Part shown: one piece after another, positions 17,139 to 25,944 of the stretch
Layout: each line of letters begins with the position of its first letter
How positions within the stretch are numbered: position 1 is the stretch's first letter
NCBI GenBank assembly: GCA_017466375.1
Contig: JAFTUH010000024.1
Coordinates: forward strand, 1-60,963
Direction of reading: 5' to 3'
DNA from: Clostridia bacterium
GTDB lineage: Bacteria > Bacillota > Clostridia > Oscillospirales > CAG-272
DNA: 60,963 bases
The notes under the pieces: generated by a model
Seen by the model: only the letters and a program-made list of their open reading frames with translations
Database searches by the model: none
Told to the model about the DNA's origin: nothing
Made by a program: the position numbers and the translations under genes

Positions 17139-17807
17139 ATGGAATACAAACGCATTACCCTGTTCGCCGGGCATTACGGCTCGGGCAAAACGAACATCGC
17201 CGTGAATTACGCGATTGAGATGCGCAAGGCGGGGCGCCCCGTCCGCATTGCTGACCTCGACATCGTAAACCCGTACTTCCGCACGAAGGACAGCGCCGAC
17301 AGACTCGCCGAGGCAGGAATCGAGCTGATCTCCTCCGCCTATGCGAACTCAAATGTAGATATTCCCGCACTGCCTGCGCAGATGTACGCACTCACCGATG
17401 ACAAATCGTTTCATGCAGTGATGGACATCGGCGGCGATGACCGCGGCGCACTCGCGCTGGGACGGTACGCCCCCGCCATCCTTGCCGAAGGCGATTTTGA
17501 GATGCTGTTCGTCGCGAATATGTACCGTCCGCTGACACGGACGCCTGCCGAGGCACTCGAGGTCATGCGCGAGGTCGAGGATGCCGGCGGCATCCCGTTC
17601 ACGGCGATCGTGAACAACTCCAACATCGGCGCGGAAACGAAGCCGGAGGATATTCTGGCATCCGTATCCTACGCCGAGGAACTCTCGCGTCTTTCCGGAC
17701 TGCCCGTCAAAATGACAGCGGTCCGCGAGGATCTCATGGATGCGCTTTCGGGCAAGATCGAAAATCTTTTCCCGCTGACGCTCCAGAAAAAATACGCTTG
17801 GAACTGA
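17139..17807 (+). CDS. P-loop ATPase of the MinD/ParA-like class
   Basis: 222 aa. The Walker A is GHYGSGKTN, without the early signature lysine of true ParA/MinD. ADLDIVNPYF fits the A' region and MDIGGDDRGALALG the Walker B/switch region. It sits 11 nt after the second synthetase and 39 nt before the ferredoxin subunit, inside the Val operon. Loaders of iron-sulphur or other cofactors of this fold (NifH/MinD superfamily) would fit such a place, but no CxxC metal motif is present, so this remains a guess. Function unknown. Confidence 0.8.
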   Translation: MEYKRITLFAGHYGSGKTNIAVNYAIEMRKAGRPVRIADLDIVNPYFRTKDSADRLAEAGIELISSAYANSNVDIPALPAQMYALTDDKSFHAVMDIGGDDRGALALGRYAPAILAEGDFEMLFVANMYRPLTRTPAEALEVMREVEDAGGIPFTAIVNNSNIGAETKPEDILASVSYAEELSRLSGLPVKMTAVREDLMDALSGKIENLFPLTLQKKYAWN

Positions 17808-17846
17808 CGAAAGTCAGATATTCATACACGATAAGGAGGAAAACAA

Positions 17847-18053
17847 ATGGCAAAGCTGACATTCAAAACGGATCTCTGTAAGGGATGCGGACTGTGCGTA
17901 AGCGCCTGCCCGAAGAAGCTTCTTGTCATCGCCAAGGACAAGATCAACCAAAAAGGATACCATCCGGCTGAGATGACCGATGCTGACAAGTGCATCGCGT
18001 GCGCGTTCTGCGCCACCATGTGCCCGGACTGCATTATCACGATCGAGAAATAA
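17847..18053 (+). CDS. vorD: 2-oxoacid:ferredoxin oxidoreductase, ferredoxin (delta) subunit
   Basis: 68 aa with two 4Fe-4S motifs, CKGCGLCVSACP and CIACAFCATMCP, so it is a 2[4Fe-4S] ferredoxin that passes electrons between the TPP site and soluble ferredoxin. A very strong AAGGAGGAAAACAA precedes the ATG. It is the first of four consecutive Vor/Kor subunit genes (order D, B, A, C). Confidence 0.93.
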   Translation: MAKLTFKTDLCKGCGLCVSACPKKLLVIAKDKINQKGYHPAEMTDADKCIACAFCATMCPDCIITIEK

Positions 18054-18075
18054 TACCGATTTTCACGAAAGGAGT

Positions 18076-18129
18076 ATGTTCGCGCCACACGCGAACCGTA
18101 AGAAACCATGGCAGAAAAAGTACTTATGA
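18076..18129 (+). CDS. Possible 17-codon leader ORF overlapping the vorB start
   Basis: The only good SD before vorB (AAAGGAG, 18068-18074) lies 2 nt before an ATG that opens a 17-codon frame out of phase with vorB. Its stop TGA (18127-18129) overlaps an in-frame vorB ATG at 18126. A GTTCGCG/CGCGAAC hairpin (18078-18096) lies inside. It may be a coupling device or simply a spacer. Weakly supported as a translated peptide. Confidence 0.35.
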   Translation: MFAPHANRKKPWQKKYL

Positions 18130-19168
18130 AAGGTAACGAAGCCATCGCGGAAGCCGCTATTCTTGCCGGATGCCGCCATTACTTCGGTTATCCCATCACA
18201 CCGCAGACGGAAGTCGCCGCTTACATGGCAAAGCGTATGCCGAAGATCGGCGGTACGTTTTTGCAGGCGGAGAGTGAAGTCGCCGCTATCAACATGGTCA
18301 TGGGCGTTGCCGCAACCGGCAAGCGCACGATGACCTCTTCCTCCAGCCCCGGAATCTCTCTGAAGAGCGAGGGACTCTCCTACATCGCTGGATGCGATCT
18401 CCCGACGCTCGTTGTCAACGTCGAGCGCGGCGGTCCCGGTCTCGGCGGCATTCAGCCGTCCCAGTCCGACTATTTCCAGGCGACGCGCGGCGGCGGTCAC
18501 GGTGATTTCCACATGATCGTTCTCGCGCCCGCTTCCGTTCAGGAAATGGCGGATCTCACCATCCACGGATTTGATCTCGCGGACAAATACCGCATGACGA
18601 GCATGATCCTTGCAGACGGTACGATGGGTCAGATGATGGAGCCCGTATCCCTGGAGGCGCCCGAGGTACATACGTACGATAAATCCTGGGCTGTCACGGG
18701 CACGAACTGCGAGAGAGAGCACAACATCGTCAACTCCCTCTACCTCGTTCCCGAGGCTTTGGAGAAGACGAACTTCGAGCGCTACGAGCGCTACCGCATG
18801 ATCGAGGAAAACGAGGTCATGTACGAGGAGTTCATGATGGACGACGCCGAGATCTGCATCGCCGCTTTCGGTGTTGCCGCCCGCGTCTCCAAAAACGCCG
18901 TCCTCGCCGCAAGAGCGGAGGGCATCAAGGTCGGCATGATCCGTCCGATCACGCTGTGGCCGTTCCCGAAGGCTGTATTCGCAAAGGCTGCCGAGCATGT
19001 ACACACGTTCATCTCCGTGGAGCTCTCCATGGGTCAGATGATCGAGGACGTACAGCTCGCTACGAAATGCACCCGTCCCGTCCTGCTCTGCAACCGCGCA
19101 GGCGGCATGATCCCCTCTCCTGAAGAGGTCCTCGCAAAAATCAAAGAAGTAGCAGGAGGTATGAGCAA

Positions 19169-19172
<4 letters not shown>
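18108..19172 (+). CDS. vorB: 2-oxoacid:ferredoxin oxidoreductase alpha subunit (VorB)
   Basis: 354 aa beginning MAEKVLMKGNEAIAEAAI, the conserved VorB N-terminus, which supports this start despite a poor SD. The pyrimidine-binding domain shows GYPITPQTEVAAYM and the catalytic-side QAESEVAAINMVMGVAATG; domain II follows from about residue 230. With VorA it forms the TPP active site that interconverts branched 2-oxoacids plus CoA with acyl-CoA, CO2 and reduced ferredoxin. 2-oxoglutarate or another 2-oxoacid cannot be excluded by sequence alone, but the neighbouring BCAA aminotransferase and T-boxes favour branched substrates. Confidence 0.92.
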
Positions 19173-19917
<745 letters not shown>

Positions 19918-19921
<4 letters not shown>

Positions 19922-20454
19922 CGACGCAGATTCTGATTGCAGGATTCGGCGGACAGGGCGTTCTGTTCTCCGGTAAATTCCTTGCTTACAAAGCTATGAT
20001 GGAGAATAAAGAGGTCAGCTGGCTTCCCTCCTACGGTCCCGAAATGCGCGGCGGTACGGCGAACTGTAGCGTCATCGTTTCCGATACGCCCGTTGGCTCT
20101 CCGATCGTGGATAAGCCGGACGTGCTGATCGCCATGAACCTCCCTTCCCTCGACAAATACGAGGATGCGGTCGTTCCCGGCGGCATCATCATCGTGGATT
20201 CCACGCTGATCGCACGCAAGGTGAAGCGCACTGATGTAAAGGTTTACTACATCCCGGCGACGCAGATGGCGTCTGACGAAGGCATCACCACGCTTGCGAA
20301 CATGATCATACTCGGTCAGCTCATCCGCGTCTGCGATGCGGTATCCGATGAAAATCTGGAAGCATCTCTGAAGAAGGTTGTCTCTGCCCGCCGCGCGGAT
20401 ATGCTTGATCTGAACAAAAAGGCCATCGAGCTCGGCGTAAACTACGTCGGCTGA
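19918..20454 (+). CDS. vorC: 2-oxoacid:ferredoxin oxidoreductase gamma subunit (VorC)
   Basis: 178 aa beginning MTTQILIAGFGGQGVLFSGK, with the family motif GFGGQGV and the EMRGGTANCSVIVSD segment that contacts the alpha subunit. With D, B and A it completes a four-subunit enzyme. The start is fixed by the 4-nt overlap with vorA. Confidence 0.92.
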
Positions 20455-20490
20455 TCCCCGAATCTATTTTCAAACGAAAGGATTCTACCC

Positions 20491-21555
20491 ATGCTTGATA
20501 TCAAAATCACGAAAACCGCGAATCCCGCCGCAAAGCCGGATTCGTCCAAGCTCGGCTTCGGCCGCCACTTCACCGATCACATGTTCATGATGGACTACAG
20601 CCGCACGGAAGGCTGGCATGACGCCCGCATCGTTCCGTTTGCGAATCTGTCGCTCCATCCCGCCGCTACCGTATTCCACTACGGCGCGGAGATTTTCGAG
20701 GGACTGAAGGCATACCGCCGTCCCGACGGCGGCGTGCAGATGTTCCGTCCGATCGAGAACATCCGCCGTATGAACAACTCCGCTGAGAGACTGCGCCTGC
20801 CGCAGCTCGACGAGGAGGAGGCACTGCAGATTCTCGACACGTTCGTTCGCCTCGAGGAGAGCTGGGTTCCGTCCGAGCCGGGTACGTCTCTGTATCTGCG
20901 TCCGTTCCTGTTCGGTAACGACGAGCACCTCGGCGTACACTCCATTGACAACGCACGCTTCGTGCTGATCGCTTCCCCCGTCGGCAGCTACTATGCCGAG
21001 GGCATCAACCCCGTCCGCATCATGATCGAGGCAGACGATGTACGCGCCGTCCGCGGCGGTACGGGTTACGCCAAGTGCGGCGGTAACTATGCCGCATCCA
21101 ACCGCGCAGGCGAGAACGCCGAGAAACTCGGCTTCTCCCAGGTACTGTGGCTGGACGGTGTGGAGCGCAAGTACATCGAGGAAGTCGGCGCGATGAACGT
21201 CATGTTCCGCTTTGGCGACGAGATCGCAACGCCCATGCTGACCGGCTCGATTTTGCCCGGTATCACGAGAAAGTCCTGCATTGAGCTTCTGAAGGCTGAG
21301 GGCTGGACGGTCAATGAGCGTCTCATCAGCATCGATGAGCTGGGCGAGGCTCTGAAGAACGGCACGCTTACCGAGGCATGGGGCTGCGGTACCGCGGCTG
21401 TTGTCTCTCCGATCGGCGAGCTCTTCTACAAGGGCGAGAGCTTCAAAATCGGCGAGGGCAAGATCGGCGAGGTCACGCAGAAGCTGTACGACACGCTGAC
21501 CGCTATCCAGTGGGGTAAGGTTGAGGATACCCACGGCTGGATCCGCAAAATTTAA
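20491..21555 (+). CDS. ilvE: Branched-chain amino acid aminotransferase
   Basis: 354 aa, a fold-type IV PLP enzyme of the longer BCAT (BCAT1/IlvE II) subgroup. Seen: FHYGAEIFEGLKAYR, YLRPFLFGND, the PLP lysine in GTGYAKCGGNYAAS, EVGAMNVMFRF, and TGSILPGITRKSCIEL with the phosphate-binding GCGTAAVVSPIGE. It converts 2-oxoisovalerate, 2-oxo-3-methylvalerate and 2-oxoisocaproate to Val, Ile and Leu with glutamate. It is the last gene of the Val transcript, 36 nt after vorC, and is closed by a strong terminator. Confidence 0.95.
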   Translation: MLDIKITKTANPAAKPDSSKLGFGRHFTDHMFMMDYSRTEGWHDARIVPFANLSLHPAATVFHYGAEIFEGLKAYRRPDGGVQMFRPIENIRRMNNSAERLRLPQLDEEEALQILDTFVRLEESWVPSEPGTSLYLRPFLFGNDEHLGVHSIDNARFVLIASPVGSYYAEGINPVRIMIEADDVRAVRGGTGYAKCGGNYAASNRAGENAEKLGFSQVLWLDGVERKYIEEVGAMNVMFRFGDEIATPMLTGSILPGITRKSCIELLKAEGWTVNERLISIDELGEALKNGTLTEAWGCGTAAVVSPIGELFYKGESFKIGEGKIGEVTQKLYDTLTAIQWGKVEDTHGWIRKI

Positions 21556-21561
21556 TCATCC

Positions 21562-21600
21562 GGGGCGCGAAAGTTTTTTGAGAAATTTTCGCGCCCCTCT
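21562..21600 (+). terminator. Terminator after ilvE
   Basis: GGGGCGCGAAA/TTTTCGCGCCCC long hairpin followed by a short T-rich stretch that runs into the Leu T-box promoter. Confidence 0.7.
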
Positions 21601-21628
21601 TGACATCACGGGAAGAGTTTGCTATAAT
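21600..21628 (+). promoter_or_regulatory. Consensus promoter of the Leu T-box operon
   Basis: Perfect TTGACA (21600-21605), a 17-nt spacer and perfect TATAAT (21623-21628). Confidence 0.8.
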
Positions 21629-21634
21629 ATAAAA

Positions 21635-21905
21635 TCATATAAAAAATGCGATGACGGAATTACGTTCCGATGAAGCGGCACAGAGAGTCGGCGGTTGGTG
21701 TGAGCCGATGTGCGGAGTCGGTGTACGGTCTCGTTCCCGAGCAGAGTTTCCGAAAGCGAAAGCCGTAAGAAACTACGGACGCCCCGTTACCATGGCTAAG
21801 AACTTGCCTGAGTTCTGAATGAGTGATTCCCTCCCCGGGAGTAAATAGGGTGGTACCACGGATTTTATTCGTCCCTGAGATTTCTGTCTCGGGGACTTTT
21901 TTTGT
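21635..21905 (+). promoter_or_regulatory. T-box leader, predicted tRNA-Leu (CTC specifier)
   Basis: Stem I shows GATGAC (21650-21655) opposite CGAGC, the CAGAGAG bulge and the GGTTGGTG distal loop. The T-box core AGGGTGGTACCACGG lies at 21847-21861. The terminator GTCCCTGAGA/TCTCGGGGAC (21871-21896) ends in a T-tract. Helix GGAA (21656-21659) with TTCC (21734-21737) sets the specifier at 21730-21732, CTC, leucine, followed by purine G. TGGT fits discriminator A. It controls the LeuA-like gene and the TIM-barrel synthetase fusion. Confidence 0.93.
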
Positions 21906-21948
21906 CAGGCATACAAAATCACAACTTATACCGAAAGGAACAAACCTC

Positions 21949-23349
21949 ATGAAAACCATTACTGTTTCCGACATGACTATGGCGATCGGCACTGCCGAAA
22001 CCGCGCTCACCTTCCGCGAAAAGACGGAGATCGCCCGCTGCCTTGACAAAATGTGTGTTGACATCATCGAATTTGCACCGATCGAAAACGAAAAAACGGA
22101 TAGCCTCCTCATCCGTACCGTCGCACCTCTAATGAAAAACAGCGTCATCTCTCTGCGCACCGGCTATGATGAAGCATCCGTTGATACCGCGTGGGCAGCC
22201 CTCTCTTCCGCAAAGAAGGCACGGCTGTCTGTCGCGTTCCCGGTTGCCGCCGCACAGATGGAGTTCGTCTGCAAGATGAAGCCGAAGGCTGTCCTTGCCG
22301 CGATCCCCGCGATGATCGCAAAGGCGAAAACCTGTACCGCTGATATCGAATTTTGCGCCGTGGACGCCACGAGAGCGGAGTATCCCTTCCTCATCTCCGC
22401 GATCGAAGCTGCCGTAGCTGCCGGTGCCTCCACCGTTACCGTGTGCGACACCGCTTCCCTCTTCACACCCGAGGAGATGGCGGATTTCGTCAAAAAGATC
22501 CGTGCTATCCCCGCGATGGCAAACGTGCGTCTCGGCGTCGAGTGCACGAACGGTCTCGGCATGGCGCTTGCCTGTGCCGTCGCCGCCGTAAATGCCGGTG
22601 CGGATGAAATCAAATGTGCCGCCGGCAACGGTGTTCTGCCGAGCGAAGCGCAGATCACCGCATTCATGAAGAGCCGCGGCGATACATTCGGCGTTGCCAC
22701 CGCGCTGAACACGGCAGAAATCACCCGCATCACCTCGCAGATCGAGTGGATCCGCAGCGGCAAGAAAGCAGAACAGCCTGCCGCTAAGGTCACCTCCCAG
22801 AGCGCGCCCGACACGATCGCGCTGGACAAAAACGCAAATATCGCCGTTGTAGCAGACGCTGTCCGTTCCCTCGGCTACGATCTGTCCGAGGAGGACACCG
22901 CCAAGGTATATGAGGCGTTCGCACGAATCGCCGCCAAAAAGCCGGTCGGCACGAAGGATCTCGAAGCGATCATTGCGACAAGTGCTCTGCAGGTGCCGCC
23001 GACGTATAAGCTCGTCAGCTACGTTGTCAACAACGGCAACATCATCTCCTCCACCGCGCAGATCGTGCTTGAGAAGGCCGGCCGTGAGATCTCCGGCGTG
23101 TGCATCGGCGACGGTCCGATTGATGCTTCCTTCCTCGCCATCGAGCAGATCATCGGCCACCACTACGAACTGGATGAATTCCGCATCCAGGCAGTCACCG
23201 AGGGACGTGAGGCAATGGGCTCCGCGCTCATCAAGCTCCGCGCAAACGGCAAGCTCTACTCAGGCAACGGTATCTCCACCGACATCATCGGCGCAAGTAT
23301 TGCGGCATATCTGAATGCACTGAATAAGATCGTGTACGAAGAAGCGTAA
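21949..23349 (+). CDS. 2-isopropylmalate synthase-like protein with lost catalytic residues
   Basis: About 466 aa. It aligns by eye along the LeuA TIM barrel (REKTEIARCLDKMCVDIIE; DATRAEYPFL; DTASLFTPEE) and keeps a C-terminal LeuA dimer/allosteric domain (about residues 345-460, with STAQIVLEKAG and GSALIKLRANGKLYSGNG). The catalytic DTTLRDG motif is DMTMAIG here (Arg and metal-ligand Asp replaced by Ala12 and Ile13). The metal HxHND is ECTNG (Glu198, Thr200), and the NGIGERAGN loop is lost. It is therefore unlikely to condense acetyl-CoA. Under a Leu T-box, a leucine-binding regulatory or partner role is possible. The SD AAAGGA supports this start. Confidence 0.85.
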   Translation: MKTITVSDMTMAIGTAETALTFREKTEIARCLDKMCVDIIEFAPIENEKTDSLLIRTVAPLMKNSVISLRTGYDEASVDTAWAALSSAKKARLSVAFPVAAAQMEFVCKMKPKAVLAAIPAMIAKAKTCTADIEFCAVDATRAEYPFLISAIEAAVAAGASTVTVCDTASLFTPEEMADFVKKIRAIPAMANVRLGVECTNGLGMALACAVAAVNAGADEIKCAAGNGVLPSEAQITAFMKSRGDTFGVATALNTAEITRITSQIEWIRSGKKAEQPAAKVTSQSAPDTIALDKNANIAVVADAVRSLGYDLSEEDTAKVYEAFARIAAKKPVGTKDLEAIIATSALQVPPTYKLVSYVVNNGNIISSTAQIVLEKAGREISGVCIGDGPIDASFLAIEQIIGHHYELDEFRIQAVTEGREAMGSALIKLRANGKLYSGNGISTDIIGASIAAYLNALNKIVYEEA

Positions 23350-23363
23350 GAGAGGTCACGCAC

Positions 23364-25886
23364 ATGAAACTGTCATTTTCCACCAAGGGCTGGCACGGCA
23401 GATCGTTTGACGATTTCTGCCGCATCGCGGAGGATCTCCGTTTCGCCGGCATTGAGCTGCACAACATCACCAAATCCGCCTTTACCGAAAACGGCGGTCC
23501 GTTCAGTAAGGGCAATGCGCCCGCAACGATCCGCGAGCTGATCAACCGCCAGCTCACGCTCCCCTGTATTGATTCCGTCTGTGACATCGCCGATGAGACG
23601 AAAACGGAGGAAAACTGCGCGGAGATCGCCGGCTGTATCGAAGCCGCGCGTAATCTGCGCATTCCGTTCGTGCGCGTTCATGCGTATGAGCATACCGCAG
23701 GCGCCTCCGTTGATCAGGCGATGGCATGCCTCACGCGTGCACTTGCAATCGCCGAGGAGAAGAACATCACGCTGCTTGTCGAGACGGTCGGTATTTTCGC
23801 CGACACGAAGAAGCTGCGCGATGCGCTCAATCATTTTGCCTCCGATCATCTCGCCGCGCTGTGGGATATCCACTCCACGTACCGCGTCGGCGGCGAAACG
23901 CCCGACAAGACGATCGAAAACCTTGGGGCGTACGTTCAGCACGTCCATCTGAAGGATTCTGTCGATATGGACGGCAAGGTCGAATACCGCCTTATCGGCG
24001 AGGGGGATCTGCCGCTTGATGAACTCATGATGGCGCTCCGCTCCGTCAACTACGACGGATTCCTCTCCCTTGTGTGGGATCCCGCATGGATGCCCGAAAT
24101 CGACGATATGGAGATCATTTTCTCCCACTTCGTCAGCACGATGAGCCGCTACGCGGACACATCCCGCGCGGAGACAGTTTACTACGAAAACCGCACAGGT
24201 ACTGGCAAATTCCTTTGGAAAAAGGATGCACTGATTGAAAAGACCTTCTCGCAGGTGCTGGACAGCATGGCGGAGGAATTCCCCGATCAGCTCGCGTTCA
24301 AATACACGACGCTCGACTACACGCGCACCTATGCCGAGTTCCGCGATGATGTGGACACGTTCGCACGCGCCCTGATCGCGCTGGGCGTTAAAGCAGGTTC
24401 CCACGTCGCTGTATGGGCAACAAATCTGCCGCAGTGGTATATCGCGTTTTGGGCAACAACGAAGATCGGCGCCGTTCTTGTCACTGTCAACACGGCGTAC
24501 AAGATCCATGAACTGGAGTATCTGCTCCGTCAGTCCGACACGCACACGCTCGTGATGATCGAAAACTACCGCGACTCCAACTATAAGGAGATCGTGGCGG
24601 AACTCTGCCCCGAACTTGCCGAAACGAAATCGGGCAAGCCTCTGCACGCACACCGTCTGCCGTTCCTCCGTAACGTCGTGACCGTCGGCTTCTCGATGCC
24701 CGGTGCCATGACGTGGGACGAAGCCGTCGCGCGTTCCCGTGAGGTCCCCGTCGAGGAAGTCTACCGCCGCGCCGCGATGGTCAGCGTCCACGACGTCTGC
24801 AACATGCAGTACACCTCCGGCACGACCGGATTCCCGAAGGGCGTTATGCTGACGCATTACAACATCGTCAACAACGGAAAATGCATCGGCGACCGCATGG
24901 ATCTCTCCACGGCGGACCGCATGATGATCCAGGTACCGATGTTCCACTGCTTCGGCATGGTGCTTGCCATGACCGCCACGATGACGCACGGCGGTACGCT
25001 GTACCCGATCCCGTACTTCTCGCCGAAGCCGTCTCTTGCGTGCATCAATCAGGAACACATCACCGCATTCCACGGCGTGCCGACGATGTTCATCGCACTG
25101 CTCGAGCATGAGGACTTCCCGAAAACGGACTTCTCCTACATGCGCACGGGTATTATGGCAGGCAGTCCCTGCCCGATCTCCGTCATGCAGGACGTGGTCA
25201 ACAAGATGAACATGAAGGAGATCACGATCGTGTACGGACAGACGGAGGCATCCCCCGGATGCACGATGAGTTCCACGGACGATCCGCTGGAAGTCCGCGT
25301 CGGCACGGTCGGACGCGCGCTGCCAGAGATCGAATGCAAGATCGTCGATCCCGAGACGGGAGAAGAACTCCCCGTCGGGCAGACAGGCGAATTCGTCGCC
25401 CGCGGCTACAACATCATGAAGGGCTACTACAAGATGCCCAAGGCAACGGCGTCCGCCATCGATAAGGACGGCTGGCTCCACACGGGCGACCTCGCGGCAA
25501 AAACCGAAGACGGCAACTACCGCATCACGGGACGTCTGAAGGACATGATTATCCGCGGCGGTGAGAACATCTACCCGAAGGAGATCGAGGAGTTCATCTA
25601 CACCCATCCGAAGGTCAAGGATGTACAGGTCATCGGCGTACCGGATGAGCAGTACGGCGAGGAGATCATGGCGTGCATCATTCTGAAGGACGGCGAAACG
25701 ATGACGGAGGATGAGATGAAGATCTACATCCGCGATCACATGGCGCGCCACAAGGTACCGCGCTACATCGATTTCGTGGACGGATTCCCGATGAACGCCG
25801 CCGGCAAGATCCAGAAGTTCAAGATGCGCGAGGAAGCGGTCAAGAAGCTGAATCTGCAGAAAGCCGCGAATATCGTCACGGCGTAA
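23364..25886 (+). CDS. TIM-barrel (AP-endonuclease 2/IolE-like)-acyl-CoA synthetase fusion
   Basis: 840 aa. Residues 1 to about 270 form a xylose-isomerase-like TIM barrel (LVETVGIFADT, LWDIHSTYRVGGET, QHVHLKDS). The last metal-ligand Glu of that family appears as VWDP, so metal binding may be altered. Residues about 300-835 are a FadD/AcsF-like AMP-forming acyl-CoA synthetase with YTSGTTGFPKGVMLTH near 483, YGQTEASPG, LHTGDLA, GRLKDMIIRGGENIYP and the catalytic lysine in NAAGKIQKFKM. It lacks the HTH-cupin part of the other two synthetases. Located 14 nt after the LeuA-like gene under the Leu T-box, so isovalerate is the inferred substrate. The role of the barrel is unknown. Confidence 0.88.
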   Translation: MKLSFSTKGWHGRSFDDFCRIAEDLRFAGIELHNITKSAFTENGGPFSKGNAPATIRELINRQLTLPCIDSVCDIADETKTEENCAEIAGCIEAARNLRIPFVRVHAYEHTAGASVDQAMACLTRALAIAEEKNITLLVETVGIFADTKKLRDALNHFASDHLAALWDIHSTYRVGGETPDKTIENLGAYVQHVHLKDSVDMDGKVEYRLIGEGDLPLDELMMALRSVNYDGFLSLVWDPAWMPEIDDMEIIFSHFVSTMSRYADTSRAETVYYENRTGTGKFLWKKDALIEKTFSQVLDSMAEEFPDQLAFKYTTLDYTRTYAEFRDDVDTFARALIALGVKAGSHVAVWATNLPQWYIAFWATTKIGAVLVTVNTAYKIHELEYLLRQSDTHTLVMIENYRDSNYKEIVAELCPELAETKSGKPLHAHRLPFLRNVVTVGFSMPGAMTWDEAVARSREVPVEEVYRRAAMVSVHDVCNMQYTSGTTGFPKGVMLTHYNIVNNGKCIGDRMDLSTADRMMIQVPMFHCFGMVLAMTATMTHGGTLYPIPYFSPKPSLACINQEHITAFHGVPTMFIALLEHEDFPKTDFSYMRTGIMAGSPCPISVMQDVVNKMNMKEITIVYGQTEASPGCTMSSTDDPLEVRVGTVGRALPEIECKIVDPETGEELPVGQTGEFVARGYNIMKGYYKMPKATASAIDKDGWLHTGDLAAKTEDGNYRITGRLKDMIIRGGENIYPKEIEEFIYTHPKVKDVQVIGVPDEQYGEEIMACIILKDGETMTEDEMKIYIRDHMARHKVPRYIDFVDGFPMNAAGKIQKFKMREEAVKKLNLQKAANIVTA

Positions 25887-25897
25887 GATAAATAAAA

Positions 25898-25928
25898 ACG
25901 GTCGCAGAAAAGTCTGTGACCGTTTTTT
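25898..25928. terminator. Terminator ending the BCAA cluster
   Basis: ACGGTCGCAGA/TCTGTGACCGT hairpin with a T6 tract. It also faces the convergent XRE gene. Confidence 0.85.
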
Positions 25929-25944
25929 CTATTGGAGAAAATTC

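Noticed and set aside
21823..21948. 42-residue N-terminal extension of the LeuA-like protein
   Set aside because: This part lies in the T-box antiterminator and terminator; the ATG at 21949 has an SD and the family-typical start.
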